DNA of 64,000 nucleotides from Theobroma cacao (lineage: Eukaryota; Streptophyta; Magnoliopsida; Malvales; Malvaceae): contig NC_030850.1 of the NCBI RefSeq assembly GCF_000208745.1, forward strand, positions 3,483,800-3,547,799. Reading direction: 5' to 3'. Shown in pieces: positions 1-10,775 of the stretch. The number at the start of each line of letters is the position of its first letter. Position 1 is the stretch's first letter. Made by a program: the position numbers and the translations under genes. The notes beneath the pieces are model-generated. The model did no database searches. It was given only the letters and a program-made list of their open reading frames with translations, and was not told the origin of the DNA.

Positions 1-3000
1 GTACTAATTTATTGCAGACAAGTTGGTAAAGTAGGAGGCTTTGTGTTACTCAAATTTAAGTAATTATATCAAGGCACATGGCAACGGATTCTCATGCTCT
101 CGTTAAACGCATTGGGAAAGTTGTTGTTTAGCTTGAAGACTTTTGAGAGGGAGGACCATGAACACTAATCATGATGGTCGATATTCTGATCAGTTGATAA
201 CTTAAAAAGCAAGATCTTCCCTGACATGTTTGTAAAGATACGTTTGATGGGTTTTAGCTTGCTAGATTCACTGTTTCAATGTCGAAAAAAAAATGAAAGA
301 TATCTTTGTAATGGTGGTTCAATGAACTTGCGAAACTTGACCTCCTCTCTTCATGCCGTTTATTCCTTTCTGATTAACCGTTCTTCCAAGATTCCAATAT
401 CATATGCAATTCGGCTCTTTGGACTGTAATTTTCTGCAAGATGGGAGTGCTATAATATGATTATATAGTGACTCCACAATCAGTTTTGGAATCTTTCCAC
501 ATCTAACTATGATCATCAGGTTCATTCACCTGATGGACTTATTAAAGAAATGGTTTTCCATTTTTATTTCTTTGATAATAATCTCATGCAGCTAGCAGTT
601 AATAAGCTTCTGCAGTTGAATATTCATAGCCTGAGGTCGTTCACCAGGTTAATTGAATCTGACAACTAACAAAATCAACACCAAGCTATTTGCCCAAACT
701 GAGAAGATGAACATCCGGGGACTGCTGCATTAAGGTCTTGAGATATTAGAGCTTAGAAATACAATTTTAATGTTCAAAAACAAAGATTAGAGTAACTATT
801 TCAAGCTAAAGAAGTGAAATATTTGACTGCAAGGTTGCATGAAAAAGCTGTAAGCAATGACCATTAGGTTAGGGGAAACTCTGCAATGTCACTTGAGTAG
901 GTATATAGATTAGGCTGATCAGATAAATTTATTGGAAGAACAGATCCCCACTTAATAATTCTCTTGACATGATAGTTACATGTCATCTAATCATAGTCTC
1001 TGTGACAAATTGACAATCCATCGTTCTTTAAGCTACATGGTGGTCCTCTTCCGGAGAGTTAGGCTTTTCCTTTTACAGCTACTAATATATACTTTCTTCG
1101 ACCTCATTGCCAAACTACCAACCTAGAATCATGAATCTTACTTCTTTTTTCAACAGCTAAGTACACTCAGCCTAACCCTACTAAGCTCCTCCAACTCACT
1201 TGAATCATGATCTCGCTCATCCATATATAAAAGTATTAAAACTATTTTAGATAGTATCAAATTATAGACTCGTATCATCATCTAATATGAAAAGTTTTGA
1301 TTAAGTTGACGTGTAAATTGATGATCACTCTCATTAAGATTAAGTCGATATCTTTGTAATTTGTACACGCGTGTATTTAAAAGAAAAATACACATGAGAA
1401 TCTAGTGATGAAGTGAGGACAGAGTGCAAAAGAATATGGAGGCCACGGGCTACATGAGATGCTTTGCTGTTTATGATGGCGATGCTGAACTCAAGCTGGG
1501 AAGGGGAACAGGCAAACAGCAGGCTTTTGTACGCAAGAAACAACAAACGAACATGAACATGGCAGGCTCAATCCATCATGTTCACCTCCCCACTCGTCTG
1601 TCTGATTCGGCTAGCAGGCACGAAGTTGTCTGCCAACTAGCAGTTACAGGAGCTTTTTGTGTAACTTCAATGTCTGAAACGACCGAGTTGAATAGAAAAG
1701 CTGGAGCTGGACCGCTTGAGACAGTTAACCGAGTCTTGGGCCTACAATTGGGTTTTCGGCTTGGTTTAGCAGAAGTAGATGGACCCAAACCTTGGCCATT
1801 CTTTAAAGCCTGGTTTACGGCTGTTGAAATTTCTTTATCTCCGATGATTAATAATAAAAGAAAAACAATCCTATATCTAATCTCACAAAAATTTATGAGG
1901 CAGGAGTTAATTATTCCCAGAAAGTCAGGTATACCATTGGAGCCTTCTTTTACTCTTGAAAATTTTTTATACCAATGACTGTAAAAGAAATTAATTTGTC
2001 ATCAATGAAAAAATATGATGAATTTTACATGTTAGGCTTAAAATTTTCTGCTTTTTGGGAAATACCAGAGTCATTAGAGTAAATTTAGTCAATGGAATGA
2101 CTTTAACCTACAGAATAGGGAGGGAATGAGTCGTTACTCGTTATTAGTTTCCTAGAAGCCAAACAGATTACATCACTTACGTACGCAGTGCCTGAGTAGA
2201 CTTGATCAGCTAAGAAAGCAGGTTTCAACTATATGTCCCTGTCAAAGTCTTGGTCCTTGGCCTTGAATTATAACCCGATCAATTATTTAATGCTGGGTAA
2301 GCAAAATCATAGTATAGGGATCGAATCAGGTTCCAAGGCCAGCGTCCATAGTCTACCCATTCCCTCTTGAGAGCCAGTTCAGACCAGTTTGAGCTAAGTA
2401 GCAATTGAAAGCAAATTTATTTCAAGACCTTGCCTATTGGTTCGGACTTTATGGTCATGCAAGATGATTGATCAATAATTAATATATATTGATGGAGTTT
2501 GCTTAGAGCCTTAGACACTTCCACCCTTTGGGGTCTTGCAGTTTGGTTCAAAGTTGGTAAATCAAAAGAAAATTAAATAAAAGAGACTGGGTGTCATCTC
2601 TTGGTTTTGACCAAACCTCTCTAGATGTGCTGACCAATCAATAAAGACATGGACAACAAGGGAGATGGGATGGATGTTAGAGATCCAATCGTTTTGGGTT
2701 AGGTATATAGGAAGACGATTTCACATCATGGAAAAACCAAATTGAACCGGAATCTCCTAAATTGTATATGGCCAGAAGAGACTGATCCAGTGGATCTGGA
2801 GGGTGAGCTGGGGACAAGCAACGTGCATGTTTTCAGGTTGTTTGCGGGTCCTTGTATTTCCTGTTCCTTCCCCCTTAAAAGCTTAGGGGATATTAAGGAT
2901 TTCTTTTGCTTGTTGGGATCAAAAGAATCACATGGCCTTTTACCAAATAAAAAGAAGAAAAAAAAAAGGATCACATGGCTAGCTTGTGATCATAATACGG

Positions 3001-4298
3001 ATCAGTTTATCTGTTTCCATGCCCAACTATTTTTAGAGGCAGGTTTGGCCTTTAGCTAACACCCAATTACTTGAATTTTAGGTAATGAGAATAAAATGCT
3101 TTGGTGGCAATACTTAGTTATGAATTTTTGACCTTTTTTTTATATAAAAAATGATAGTGTAAGGATTATATATATATATATATATAATTATTAACGAAGA
3201 CAATGTTATTCGATTATAATTTCTTAATTATTTTTAAACAAGTTACACATTCTAAATTAAAGAACCGTTTAAAGATTTTACCAATTAAGATGGTATCCAT
3301 ATTTTTAATATGTCTACAATAATTAATAGATTTATTGGATACACGTCAAGACTCGTGAAAGTTAAAGATTTATTCTCAAATCTCATGGAACTTATATGCC
3401 CATTAAGGTTGAAGTCAACTTATTCATTGGGTGATTGATGGGTTGGATTTTGGTTATGCCTTTTTTGTTTTTGGTTTAAAATTGGATTAAGTTATATAAA
3501 CAAAAATCACATAATTCTTTTTATTGAAATTAACTATTACAAAAGTTATATTTACACTTTAATATTTAGTAGAAACTCTTTTTATCCTCATCCTCTTAGT
3601 TAGGACAAAGAATTTATGAAACCATTACTATAAATCAACATTTTTTTTCCTTTTTATCCTCATCCTCTTAGGTAGGACAAAGAATTTCATGAAACCGTTA
3701 TTATAAGTCAATACTTTTTTTCTTTACTTTCAAATTATTGTGAGAAACAATATTAATACAACATCACCGATCCGACAATTTTTTGAATTTATGATCTTCA
3801 AAGATTTAAATATAAGTTATTGATAGTAATTGATTTAGAGTTTTATATAAATATAAATAATTACATTCATATGAGATAAAATATCATAAAACTATTTAAA
3901 TTTTTTTATTAAACTTTTAATTTAATTTCTTACTTTCTTTTCCCTTTCCATAGAAAAAGATGCAAGCTCTTTGTTGAAATTGGAATAATATTGGGTTTTT
4001 TTATTTTCTTTGTCGGGTGTGAATAATTTTAGTTAAAACATAAACATCTGAAATGTTTCTCAATATCTAAATTGAAGATCATATACTTCCGTTAAAAGAA
4101 TTTTGCTAATCTTACTTACACCAAGCGAATGTACATAAACAATACTACAACAGTTAAGCAACATTGTCCCAGCCCAAAAGGACAAAAAAATATTATTATA
4201 ACGATGATCATGCCAAAAAAAAAGAAGAATTCAATAAGAAACAGCAAAGTCCACTCCACTCATTCGCCTAAACTAAATCTAATCTTTACCAGTGACAT
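1..4298. other. Intergenic, no supported gene
   Basis: I see no reading frame here that I would call a gene. The longest open frame (1424-1978, +) has low-complexity, unfamiliar sequence and no homology that I recognise. At the very left edge, an acceptor-like TTGCAG (12-17) is followed by a short open stretch to a TAA at 61-63, which could be the last exon of a gene lying outside the window. Elsewhere the DNA is AT-rich. It holds a TA microsatellite near 3168-3186 and a local tandem duplication at 3578-3720. The last 170 bases are probably the 3' UTR of the zinc-finger gene. Confidence 0.6.
3578..3720. repeat. Two-copy tandem duplication, 72-bp period
   Basis: The stretch beginning CTTTTTATCCTCATCCTC at 3578 is repeated from 3650. 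The second copy has a few substitutions and one inserted base. Each copy ends in a T run, so replication slippage between T tracts is a simple explanation. The repeat is non-coding. Confidence 0.8.
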
Positions 4299-5000
4299 TC
4301 AACAGACGTGGTAGCTGCCGCGTTTCGCCGGAGGCGAAGGACTCTCCACCTCTTCCTCGTCGCCGGAAAGTTTATCTTTTTGGTCAACGTCAATACTTGG
4401 ATCCTCTGGTCCAGCAGGCACATTCAAGTCAAAGTCACGTTGACTTTGGCTGGACGATTTAACACCTTCACCGCTGTTACTGTTAATATTGCTACCAGCT
4501 TCGTAGTGGCATCGCTTATGGCCTCCTAAGGCTTGACCCGAAGAAAATGTCTTGAAACAAATGGAACACGTGTGAGTCTTGCCACCTTGGTTCATGGGAG
4601 GTGAATTTGTAGCCACCGTGGCTGTGGTTGTAGTGGGGGCGGAGACTGCGGCGGTGGTGGTGGTGGTGGTGGGGTGTTCATCAGCTCCACCAAGTTTCCT
4701 GTGACTGGCCTTGTGTCCTCCTAAAGCTTGATAAGATGGAAATGCTTTGTTACAAACTGTACACTTGTAATTGTTGAGGGTGTTTTTGGCTGCAGCTGAG
4801 GGGCTGGTTCTGGTAGTGGTTCCCTGAGCCAGCATGAGAAGGCAAAGAGCTAAGTATTCTTCTTCTGTTGGTGGGTTTTCGATTCTGGGTCGTTTTGTTC
4901 TTTTCCTTTTCGTCCATGGCTCAGTAGAGTGGAGGTCTATATCGTCATGGTGGAGCAGTGGAGGAGCTGAAGTAGGGGAATTCAACATTTCAAGAGCCAT
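4299..5000 (-). CDS. AZF1: C2H2 zinc-finger transcriptional repressor, AZF1/ZAT10 type (C1-2i subclass)
   Basis: Single-exon gene for a 233-residue nuclear repressor. Visible in order: N-terminus [10 protein letters not shown]; basic B-box/NLS KRKRTKR (31-37); L-box around [12 protein letters not shown] (46-57); a first finger with C80, C83, H96, H100 and QALGGH at 91-96; a Thr/Ala-rich spacer; a second finger with C145, C148, H161, H165 and QALGGH at 156-161; and a C-terminal EAR motif DLNVP (191-195). QALGGH fingers are plant-specific, and EAR motifs recruit TOPLESS/SAP18-type corepressors. In Arabidopsis this subclass represses genes during drought, salt, cold and ABA responses. The ATG at 4998-5000 is the first in-frame ATG; the open frame extends further upstream but only through a non-ATG codon, and a TATA box lies at 5071-5078. 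AZF1 rather than ZAT10 is suggested by the N-terminus and by neighbouring genes; this is inference. Confidence 0.93.
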   Translation of the reverse strand: MALEMLNSPTSAPPLLHHDDIDLHSTEPWTKRKRTKRPRIENPPTEEEYLALCLLMLAQGTTTRTSPSAAAKNTLNNYKCTVCNKAFPSYQALGGHKASHRKLGGADEHPTTTTTTAAVSAPTTTTATVATNSPPMNQGGKTHTCSICFKTFSSGQALGGHKRCHYEAGSNINSNSGEGVKSSSQSQRDFDLNVPAGPEDPSIDVDQKDKLSGDEEEVESPSPPAKRGSYHVC

Positions 5001-5070
5001 ATAAGAGATGGGTTTTTGAAAGTTTTTCTCTTGGAGTTGAGTGAGTGTTTGAGTGATCAAGAAGGAGGGA

Positions 5071-5078
5071 TTTTTATA
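5071..5078 (-). promoter_or_regulatory. TATA box of the AZF1/ZAT10-type gene
   Basis: On the minus strand the sequence reads CATATAAAAATCC, with TATAAAAA at 5078-5071, 70 bases upstream of the ATG. Transcription would start near 5045, giving a short CT/CA-rich leader (CACTCAAACACTCACTC), typical of this intronless stress-responsive family. It supports the start codon at 5000. Confidence 0.65.
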
Positions 5079-5333
5079 TGGGGAGGAAGACAATAGAAGA
5101 GAAGATAGACGGAAAATGCTTGATGAGCGGAGAGAAAGCGGGGGGAGAGTTTGCAAACAGTTGAAGAAACGTTTACTCTGAGATATGTTTGCACGTCTGA
5201 TTAGGTCGTCTTTTGGAGTGAAGTCTGGTGTGGGTTATTATAGTTTTAAATAAACAAAAGTAAATGGGGCTTTGTAGGAATGTCCAATGGGGTGAAAAAA
5301 CTGGGGTTGCCTGCTAAGGGGTGACTTAATTAT

Positions 5334-5352
5334 TTGACTGTTTCCAAGTCAA
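5334..5352. promoter_or_regulatory. Inverted pair of W-boxes
   Basis: TTGACT at 5334-5339 faces AGTCAA at 5347-5352, two WRKY-type W-box cores in inverted orientation 7 bases apart, about 340 bases upstream of the zinc-finger start codon. ZAT/AZF genes are known targets of WRKY-linked stress signalling. Function at this site is inferred from the motif alone. Confidence 0.4.
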
Positions 5353-5834
5353 AAACCAACACCTGTTCTTCGTCCACTTTCTTGCTTTCCGAGTTAAAAA
5401 CAACATACCATAGCAGTGATTTCAACAGGAATTTCAATAGGTGAGTTTGGACTCCAAAAACCCAATATCGAACAAGTGAATGCATTTCCAGATCCACATA
5501 ATTATAATGCCATATCTTCACATAGTCATGTTTCATTCTAAATTATTTTTAGTAAGATGGAAAATGGTGTAGTGGAATCATGGGAGAAGGCCGGAAATGT
5601 AATATCAGTCTCTCACTGTTGATGCACTTTTTCTTTATATATATATATAAAATCCTCTTATAGGTGTGTTTAGCGTTTGCACCATTGTTTGCCAGAGTGT
5701 AGTGGGAACTTGACTTTCGTTTTTCGGTGGTTTGATCTGATAATGATAGTGCGGCGTGTCACTTGGTGGCCGCGGCTGCGACTGTGCTGGTTGGTGAGTC
5801 TTCTCGAAATTACTTGGGTCCTTCTTGTCTGGCC

Positions 5835-6007
5835 CACGTGTCCGTCGGCCAGTGAGTGATGAGCGGGGCCATTGCAGCGACCCACGAGAAATAGAGAAAT
5901 GGGTAGGCTAGCTGCTCGACGTGGACCACTAACTGTGACACTAATTAGCTCAGCCCAACTCAAAGATCGGGTAAACTAATTCCCGCACAAACGTGATGAG
6001 ACGTGGC
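5835..6007. promoter_or_regulatory. ABRE/DRE cluster upstream of the zinc-finger gene
   Basis: CACGTGTC (5835-5842) is a G-box/ABRE. Directly after it, GCCGAC on the minus strand (5849-5844) is a DRE/CRT core. Further ACGTGG cores occur at 5919-5924 and 6001-6006. The group lies 0.83-1.0 kb upstream of the zinc-finger ATG, and the local base composition is distinctly richer in GC than the flanks. An ABRE next to a DRE is a classic ABA/osmotic-stress combination. Confidence 0.45.
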
Positions 6008-7736
6008 GAGAACAATTTCCAACCATTTCACTTGAATGAAAACTTGCTTAACCCCGGTCCTCATCTCATTAATTAAGGTCATGCAAATCAGTCGCCGAAT
6101 TACGCTCAAAATCGGTGATAAGCATTTAACAACAACAAAAATAAATTGCCTTACATGATAAACTAAGATATCTATCCAATCCCAAAAGAGGATCTTCCGA
6201 AGAAGATAGCAAGAGAAAAGTCAAAGGCCATTGTAAAAAGCCTACAAAAGTATTTTATTGCTTGGAGAAAAGTATGAAAATGCATTCCAACTCTTGACGT
6301 ATGAAATGAATACCAGCTCTTCGTATTCAAACGATGTCTGAAAGGGACCGTAGTTTGCTCAAACCTTAGCTATGACTCAACACGCGTAATATATATTTGT
6401 TTCTGCTTTGTTTTTTTGAGGGTTTAATTTTTTTTTTTTATCAATACTGGCTTATTCAGCTAGTGAGCCGAGTGACTAAGTCAATATTGTTGGTTGCTGC
6501 CGACGAGTTAATCATTCAGATCATGGCCGGCCACGTTATTCTCTTACTTGTTCTAGTACTGCACCCCATGGCAGCCATCATTTGATAGTACCGAAACAGA
6601 AATGAGCTCGGTTGGGGCATACGGCAAACGGTTGAGTAAATAAAGAGTGCCGAAACAACCTGGTTGAAAAACCCACGATGTCGCAACATAAGGGTCCAGA
6701 TGGTGCCATGAAAAATTAATATCAAGTTGCTTTGGGCCAATTGCATTTATGACAAACTAGGGCCTAAGTTTTCAACATGGATAGAATAAACCCACCGATT
6801 GGGTTTTGACATAAAATAAATTGAATTAGGTATTTTATTATAATGCGATCGTTTCGATTCTTAAATGTCATCTCAAATTATTTAAATTCAGAAATAGCTT
6901 ATCTAAATTTTTCACCCCTATTTATGGATTTATTACCAAACTTGTTTAATTCTGAGTGTAAGAGACCACTTAATTAAATTTATTGATTTTAAAACATACT
7001 CAGCTTAACTTTTGATTATAAAAAAAGAGAAAAAATTTTGGTATTATTGCATGGTAAATTTTAAGATTCAATAGTAAAGTTACATGTGAATTATTATTGT
7101 GTAAAAGAAATATTAGAATTCTTGTCACACTTGTTCTATTAATTTTACTAATTAATCATGTATTATCTAACTTTTACTTTTGAAAAGTTTTATTAAAAAA
7201 AATTATGACATAATAGTCAAAAAATTCCTTGAAATATACAAGAAAATTTAAATAAACAAATTTTTTATGCTTAATTAAATCTCTATACTTAAACTCTTTA
7301 TACTTTTATTTTGAATCAAATAAACTTTTATAATTAACAGTTAACTAATTACAATTAATTAAAATACTATTTGTTATTTTATACCCACACAAGTTGGCGT
7401 GAAAGGTGAAAAATATTATATAACCATGCGATCATGCCATATAAGCATGTCATATTATCATTTATCAATGTTATATCGATATATCACATCAGTACTACAT
7501 GATAGAAAATAACAAATGAAATTTTGATTAAATTAATCATTAGTTAAAAAAATTTATTCAAATCAAAATAAAAATATAAGAATTTGATTAAATGTAATAA
7601 AAGAATAAAGTCTTATTTAAATTTTATTGAACAATTTAAGATTTTTTTAAGATATTATGTCAAAAATTATTCTTATTAAAGTTTATTCCTTCTTTACTAT
7701 TAGTCGGGCCTCAATATGTTACCAGACCTTTCCAAG

Positions 7737-7742
7737 TGGGCC
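7737..7742 (+). promoter_or_regulatory. Site II (TCP) element TGGGCC
   Basis: TGGGCC lies about 100 bases upstream of a TATA box and 300 bases upstream of the small-protein ATG. Site II elements bind TCP factors and are common in promoters of housekeeping and growth-linked genes. Confidence 0.4.
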
Positions 7743-7837
7743 TGGATTTCGATCTATATCGCCCAATTGCTCTTCTTTTAATATCACCACCACAAACGAC
7801 GTCGGTTTTATCTTCTCCTTCTCTTCTCCCTGCAAAG

Positions 7838-7844
7838 TATAAAA
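7838..7844 (+). promoter_or_regulatory. TATA box of the 97-residue protein gene
   Basis: TATAAAA sits 192 bases upstream of the ATG at 8036. Transcription would start near 7870, leaving a leader of roughly 165 bases. Confidence 0.5.
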
Positions 7845-8035
7845 TCTTCCCTACCCTTTCGCCTCCCACAATATTTCTTCGCCCGCGAGCGGTATTTTAT
7901 TTTTATATTATTTATCGGTATTTCTTTACTCTTTTAATCCCAAAAAACCAAAATCGAAATTTGTATTAGTTGTTCTCTTGAAATTTTTTAGACTTTTGGA
8001 TTCACTTTTCTGGAAATTGAAGCTCCAATTGTCAT

Positions 8036-8395
8036 ATGGATCCGCGATACACCGGGGAGATACTCAAGTAAACTTGAACCAAATTTATTTACTTTTTTTT
8101 TTTTTTTTAAATTAAACTTGGTTCAACACTGAAATCTTGTTTGTTTTAATTTATAACTTGCAGGCATTTGGAGAGGCAGAATGAGCTGCTTACAGAATCC
8201 CATTCATTAATTTCTCACGAATTGCATAAACTTCAGGTTATTTTCTAACTCCCCTTTGTTCTTTTCCTTTGTTTTATCATAATTACTTGAAAGAAAAGAA
8301 ATTATAAAGTTGTTGACCGTTGTAGGTGGAGGAAGAGATGTTGATGCGTAAATTTTATGAACTTATGGCGGCTCAAGGTCTAAATAAAAAGGTAT

Positions 8396-8431
<36 letters not shown>

Positions 8432-8648
8432 ATTTCATTGAATTTTTAGTCGAATTATATAGCATTATATGCGATGGTTTGTTCATTCTCATTCCCCTTG
8501 TTTTAATTGGTTTTTCTTGCGACAGTACGAAAATTCAGATACCAAGGAAATAGAGCATTCCACTACTATCGTTGGTCCAATCTGCAATGAAGATGATGAA
8601 GCGGGGAATTCCACTGCTTTAGTTTGTACGACGAGCAAGGCACGGTAG
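8036..8648 (+). CDS. Uncharacterised 97-residue coiled-coil protein (four exons)
   Basis: Four short exons join in frame: 8036-8067, 8164-8236, 8326-8391 and 8526-8648, all with GT-AG introns. The product starts MDPRYTGEILKHLERQNELL and ends at TAG 8646-8648. Residues about 9-57 are predicted helical with heptad-like Leu spacing and contain the segment VEEEMLMRKFYELMAAQG. The C-terminal 40 residues are acidic and polar. There is no signal peptide or membrane segment. I do not recognise the family. The intact frame across four exons, consistent phases, TATA box and site II element argue for a real gene. Intron 3 contains an AT microsatellite (8401-8428). Function unknown. Confidence 0.72.
8401..8428. 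repeat. AT dinucleotide microsatellite in an intron
   Basis: About 14 AT units directly follow the donor of intron 3 in the small-protein gene. Such tracts are often length-polymorphic. Confidence 0.9.
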
Positions 8649-10775
8649 TGAGAATGCTTGTTCAAGCATATCTCAATCATGAACTCCAAACATTTTTTTT
8701 TGGATTTAGTGTTAAGAGTTTCCTCTCCCCCTCCTCCCTCTTCGAGTTAGGTTATTAACAATTTACTTGTCAATTGATTGATTTACCAACTGGAATTAAG
8801 CATTTGATAGGCAATTCGTTCATAAATTATACGCTGATATGTACTTTGATCTATACTCTGTAAATCATTTTGAAAGTGTTTTGGGTATTTTTCTCTTATT
8901 TTGCTGGTTTTTTAAGATTACTCTAGGCCTTTACGTTTTGTAAAAGGAAATCAAATTTATCCTTGGGATGTGAATTTGGATAACTTTGCGAATCGGATTG
9001 GTTATCTGACGGACGATGTATCTCTCCTGTTCAGAACTCGAATCCTTTCCAATGCTAGAGTGAGCGAGTATCAACCGAAGATGGCAGGGCAGTCATCAAT
9101 CCTTAACGGTTGCTGCTGGTTCTCTCTACTTACCTTTTACTTATCTTGTGGAAGGTCTGGTCATGGCTCTGCAAATACAGCCCATGTTAATTGAATATAG
9201 GGTGATTTCCACTGTTATGGATTGGAGAGGGTCTTCGTCTAGAACCTGTAAGCCCAACTTCTTCAATTTTGATTTTCCAGCTTTCTTGGAGGGCCACTGT
9301 GTGGGAATTACTAACTAGGAACTTCATTGTCTTTCAGTTGGGCTAAAGTATTAAATTTTCAATGTCCAAAATTTGAGTAGCCCCAGTTAGAAAGAAGAAA
9401 CATTCAGGGAAATATGCAATGGGCTGGTTATGGAAGCATGAACTATTACGCGAAAACCGAAGAAGGTATAGTTCCAAAACTGCAGGATGGTTCACCGTCA
9501 AGGGTTTGTGTTGGTGCAATCGTAAAATTACTCCACTGTAACCTGCAACTTGCGAATCACGGTTCAGTGGCGAAGAAGTCTCTATGAAGGGTGAAGCTGC
9601 TTGCAGCGGGTTGCCCTGCAAGTTATTGCTCTAGTCTAGACTTAGATGTTTATACTCATTAAAAGAAATTGGAGATGCTGCAGTGCCAGCAATCAGAGTG
9701 GCCCAGCAGAAGTGTGATGGGCCCAGGGTCCCAGAACAAAAATCCTACCAATTTATGAGTCGCCCAACAACATTTCTGGATTTGTTGGTCTCATGTATCC
9801 ATGTCCAAGTTGTCAAAAAGCTTCATTGTAGATGAATTGAAAGGTGAAAACTCTAAATCCTCTCATAATCTTACACAGCTAATAGAGACTGCAATTTCTC
9901 ATGTCGGTTTCAACTTTCAAAGCCCATCAATAAAATTTATAGTTCAAATGAAAAAAATAATTTGCATTTATTTTACGAAGGAAACCTCTTTATGACCTTC
10001 ATTAATGTTGGATTGATCACATCGAGAAATGACTGAAGATTCAGATGTTCGACAAATCCAATCTTGTTTTATTATGAAGACTCTCACATAAGCTTTAATG
10101 AACGAATGAATGAGAGTATTAGCAGATAGATGCACATTGACATTGTTATAGCTATGAGAGCAGCCGTTCGGATCAGCTTCACAGGTTTCTTATACTGCTA
10201 TCTAGAAATTTCAAGAATTATTCGATGGCCAACATTAATTACTGAACATCACTCAATTTTTGCAACTTGATGAACATATTGACTTTGGTTGAGTAAAGTT
10301 GGAATCCCTTCACATAAGCATTCCTACTAGGAAATGGAAAATACCAGGAACTATTTTCTTGGAAAGTCCAGCAAAAAGATAAAAATAGAAGTGAAGAGAT
10401 CAAACAAAGATAGACATAATTAAAGCTAAAGGGCAATATCTATATAGAATCAGAGTCAAAAGTCTTTTGCAAATTTTTGCATAGGATACCCCATTACTAC
10501 AGTAGTTACAGAGAAACAAAATTTCTAAGTCCTACCTGCTACATGCGTTCTACTGAACTAATCACTAAGAATAAAGGAAAAAGCAGACAAATTCACCTTG
10601 CAATCAGACCCCACAAATCCTACTTTGTACTGAAAGAAACCCAACATTCTCCATTGTTCAGCTAAGAACAAACCGACACTGAAGAAAACCTGAAACAAAC
10701 ATTAAGCCACATTGTAATTAAAAACTCTCCAAAGAAAGCAAGGCAAGAGAGCAAAAACTTTAATGAGAAAAAGTT
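8649..10775. other. Intergenic, nothing recognised
   Basis: This stretch separates the small gene from the convergent X8 gene. The left 300 bases and the right 150 bases are presumably 3' UTRs. Between them I found only short open frames without recognisable sequence. Confidence 0.55.

Larger units (their letters stand above)
5001..8035. other. Intergenic between divergent zinc-finger and small-protein genes
   Basis: This interval holds the two divergent promoters. The left kilobase carries the zinc-finger regulatory motifs. From about 6840 to 7640 the DNA is very AT-rich with no coding signal. The last 300 bases are the promoter and leader of the 97-residue gene. I found no transposon termini. 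Confidence 0.6.

Noticed and set aside
1424..1978. 184-codon open frame on the + strand
   Set aside because: It has no recognisable domain, irregular composition that turns AT-rich at the end, no plausible promoter or splice partners, and another frame of similar quality on the opposite strand.
5001..5156. N-terminal extension of the zinc-finger protein
   Set aside because: The open frame extends upstream but has no ATG there, and a TATA box lies at 5071-5078, inside the extension. MALEMLN at 5000 matches the family start.
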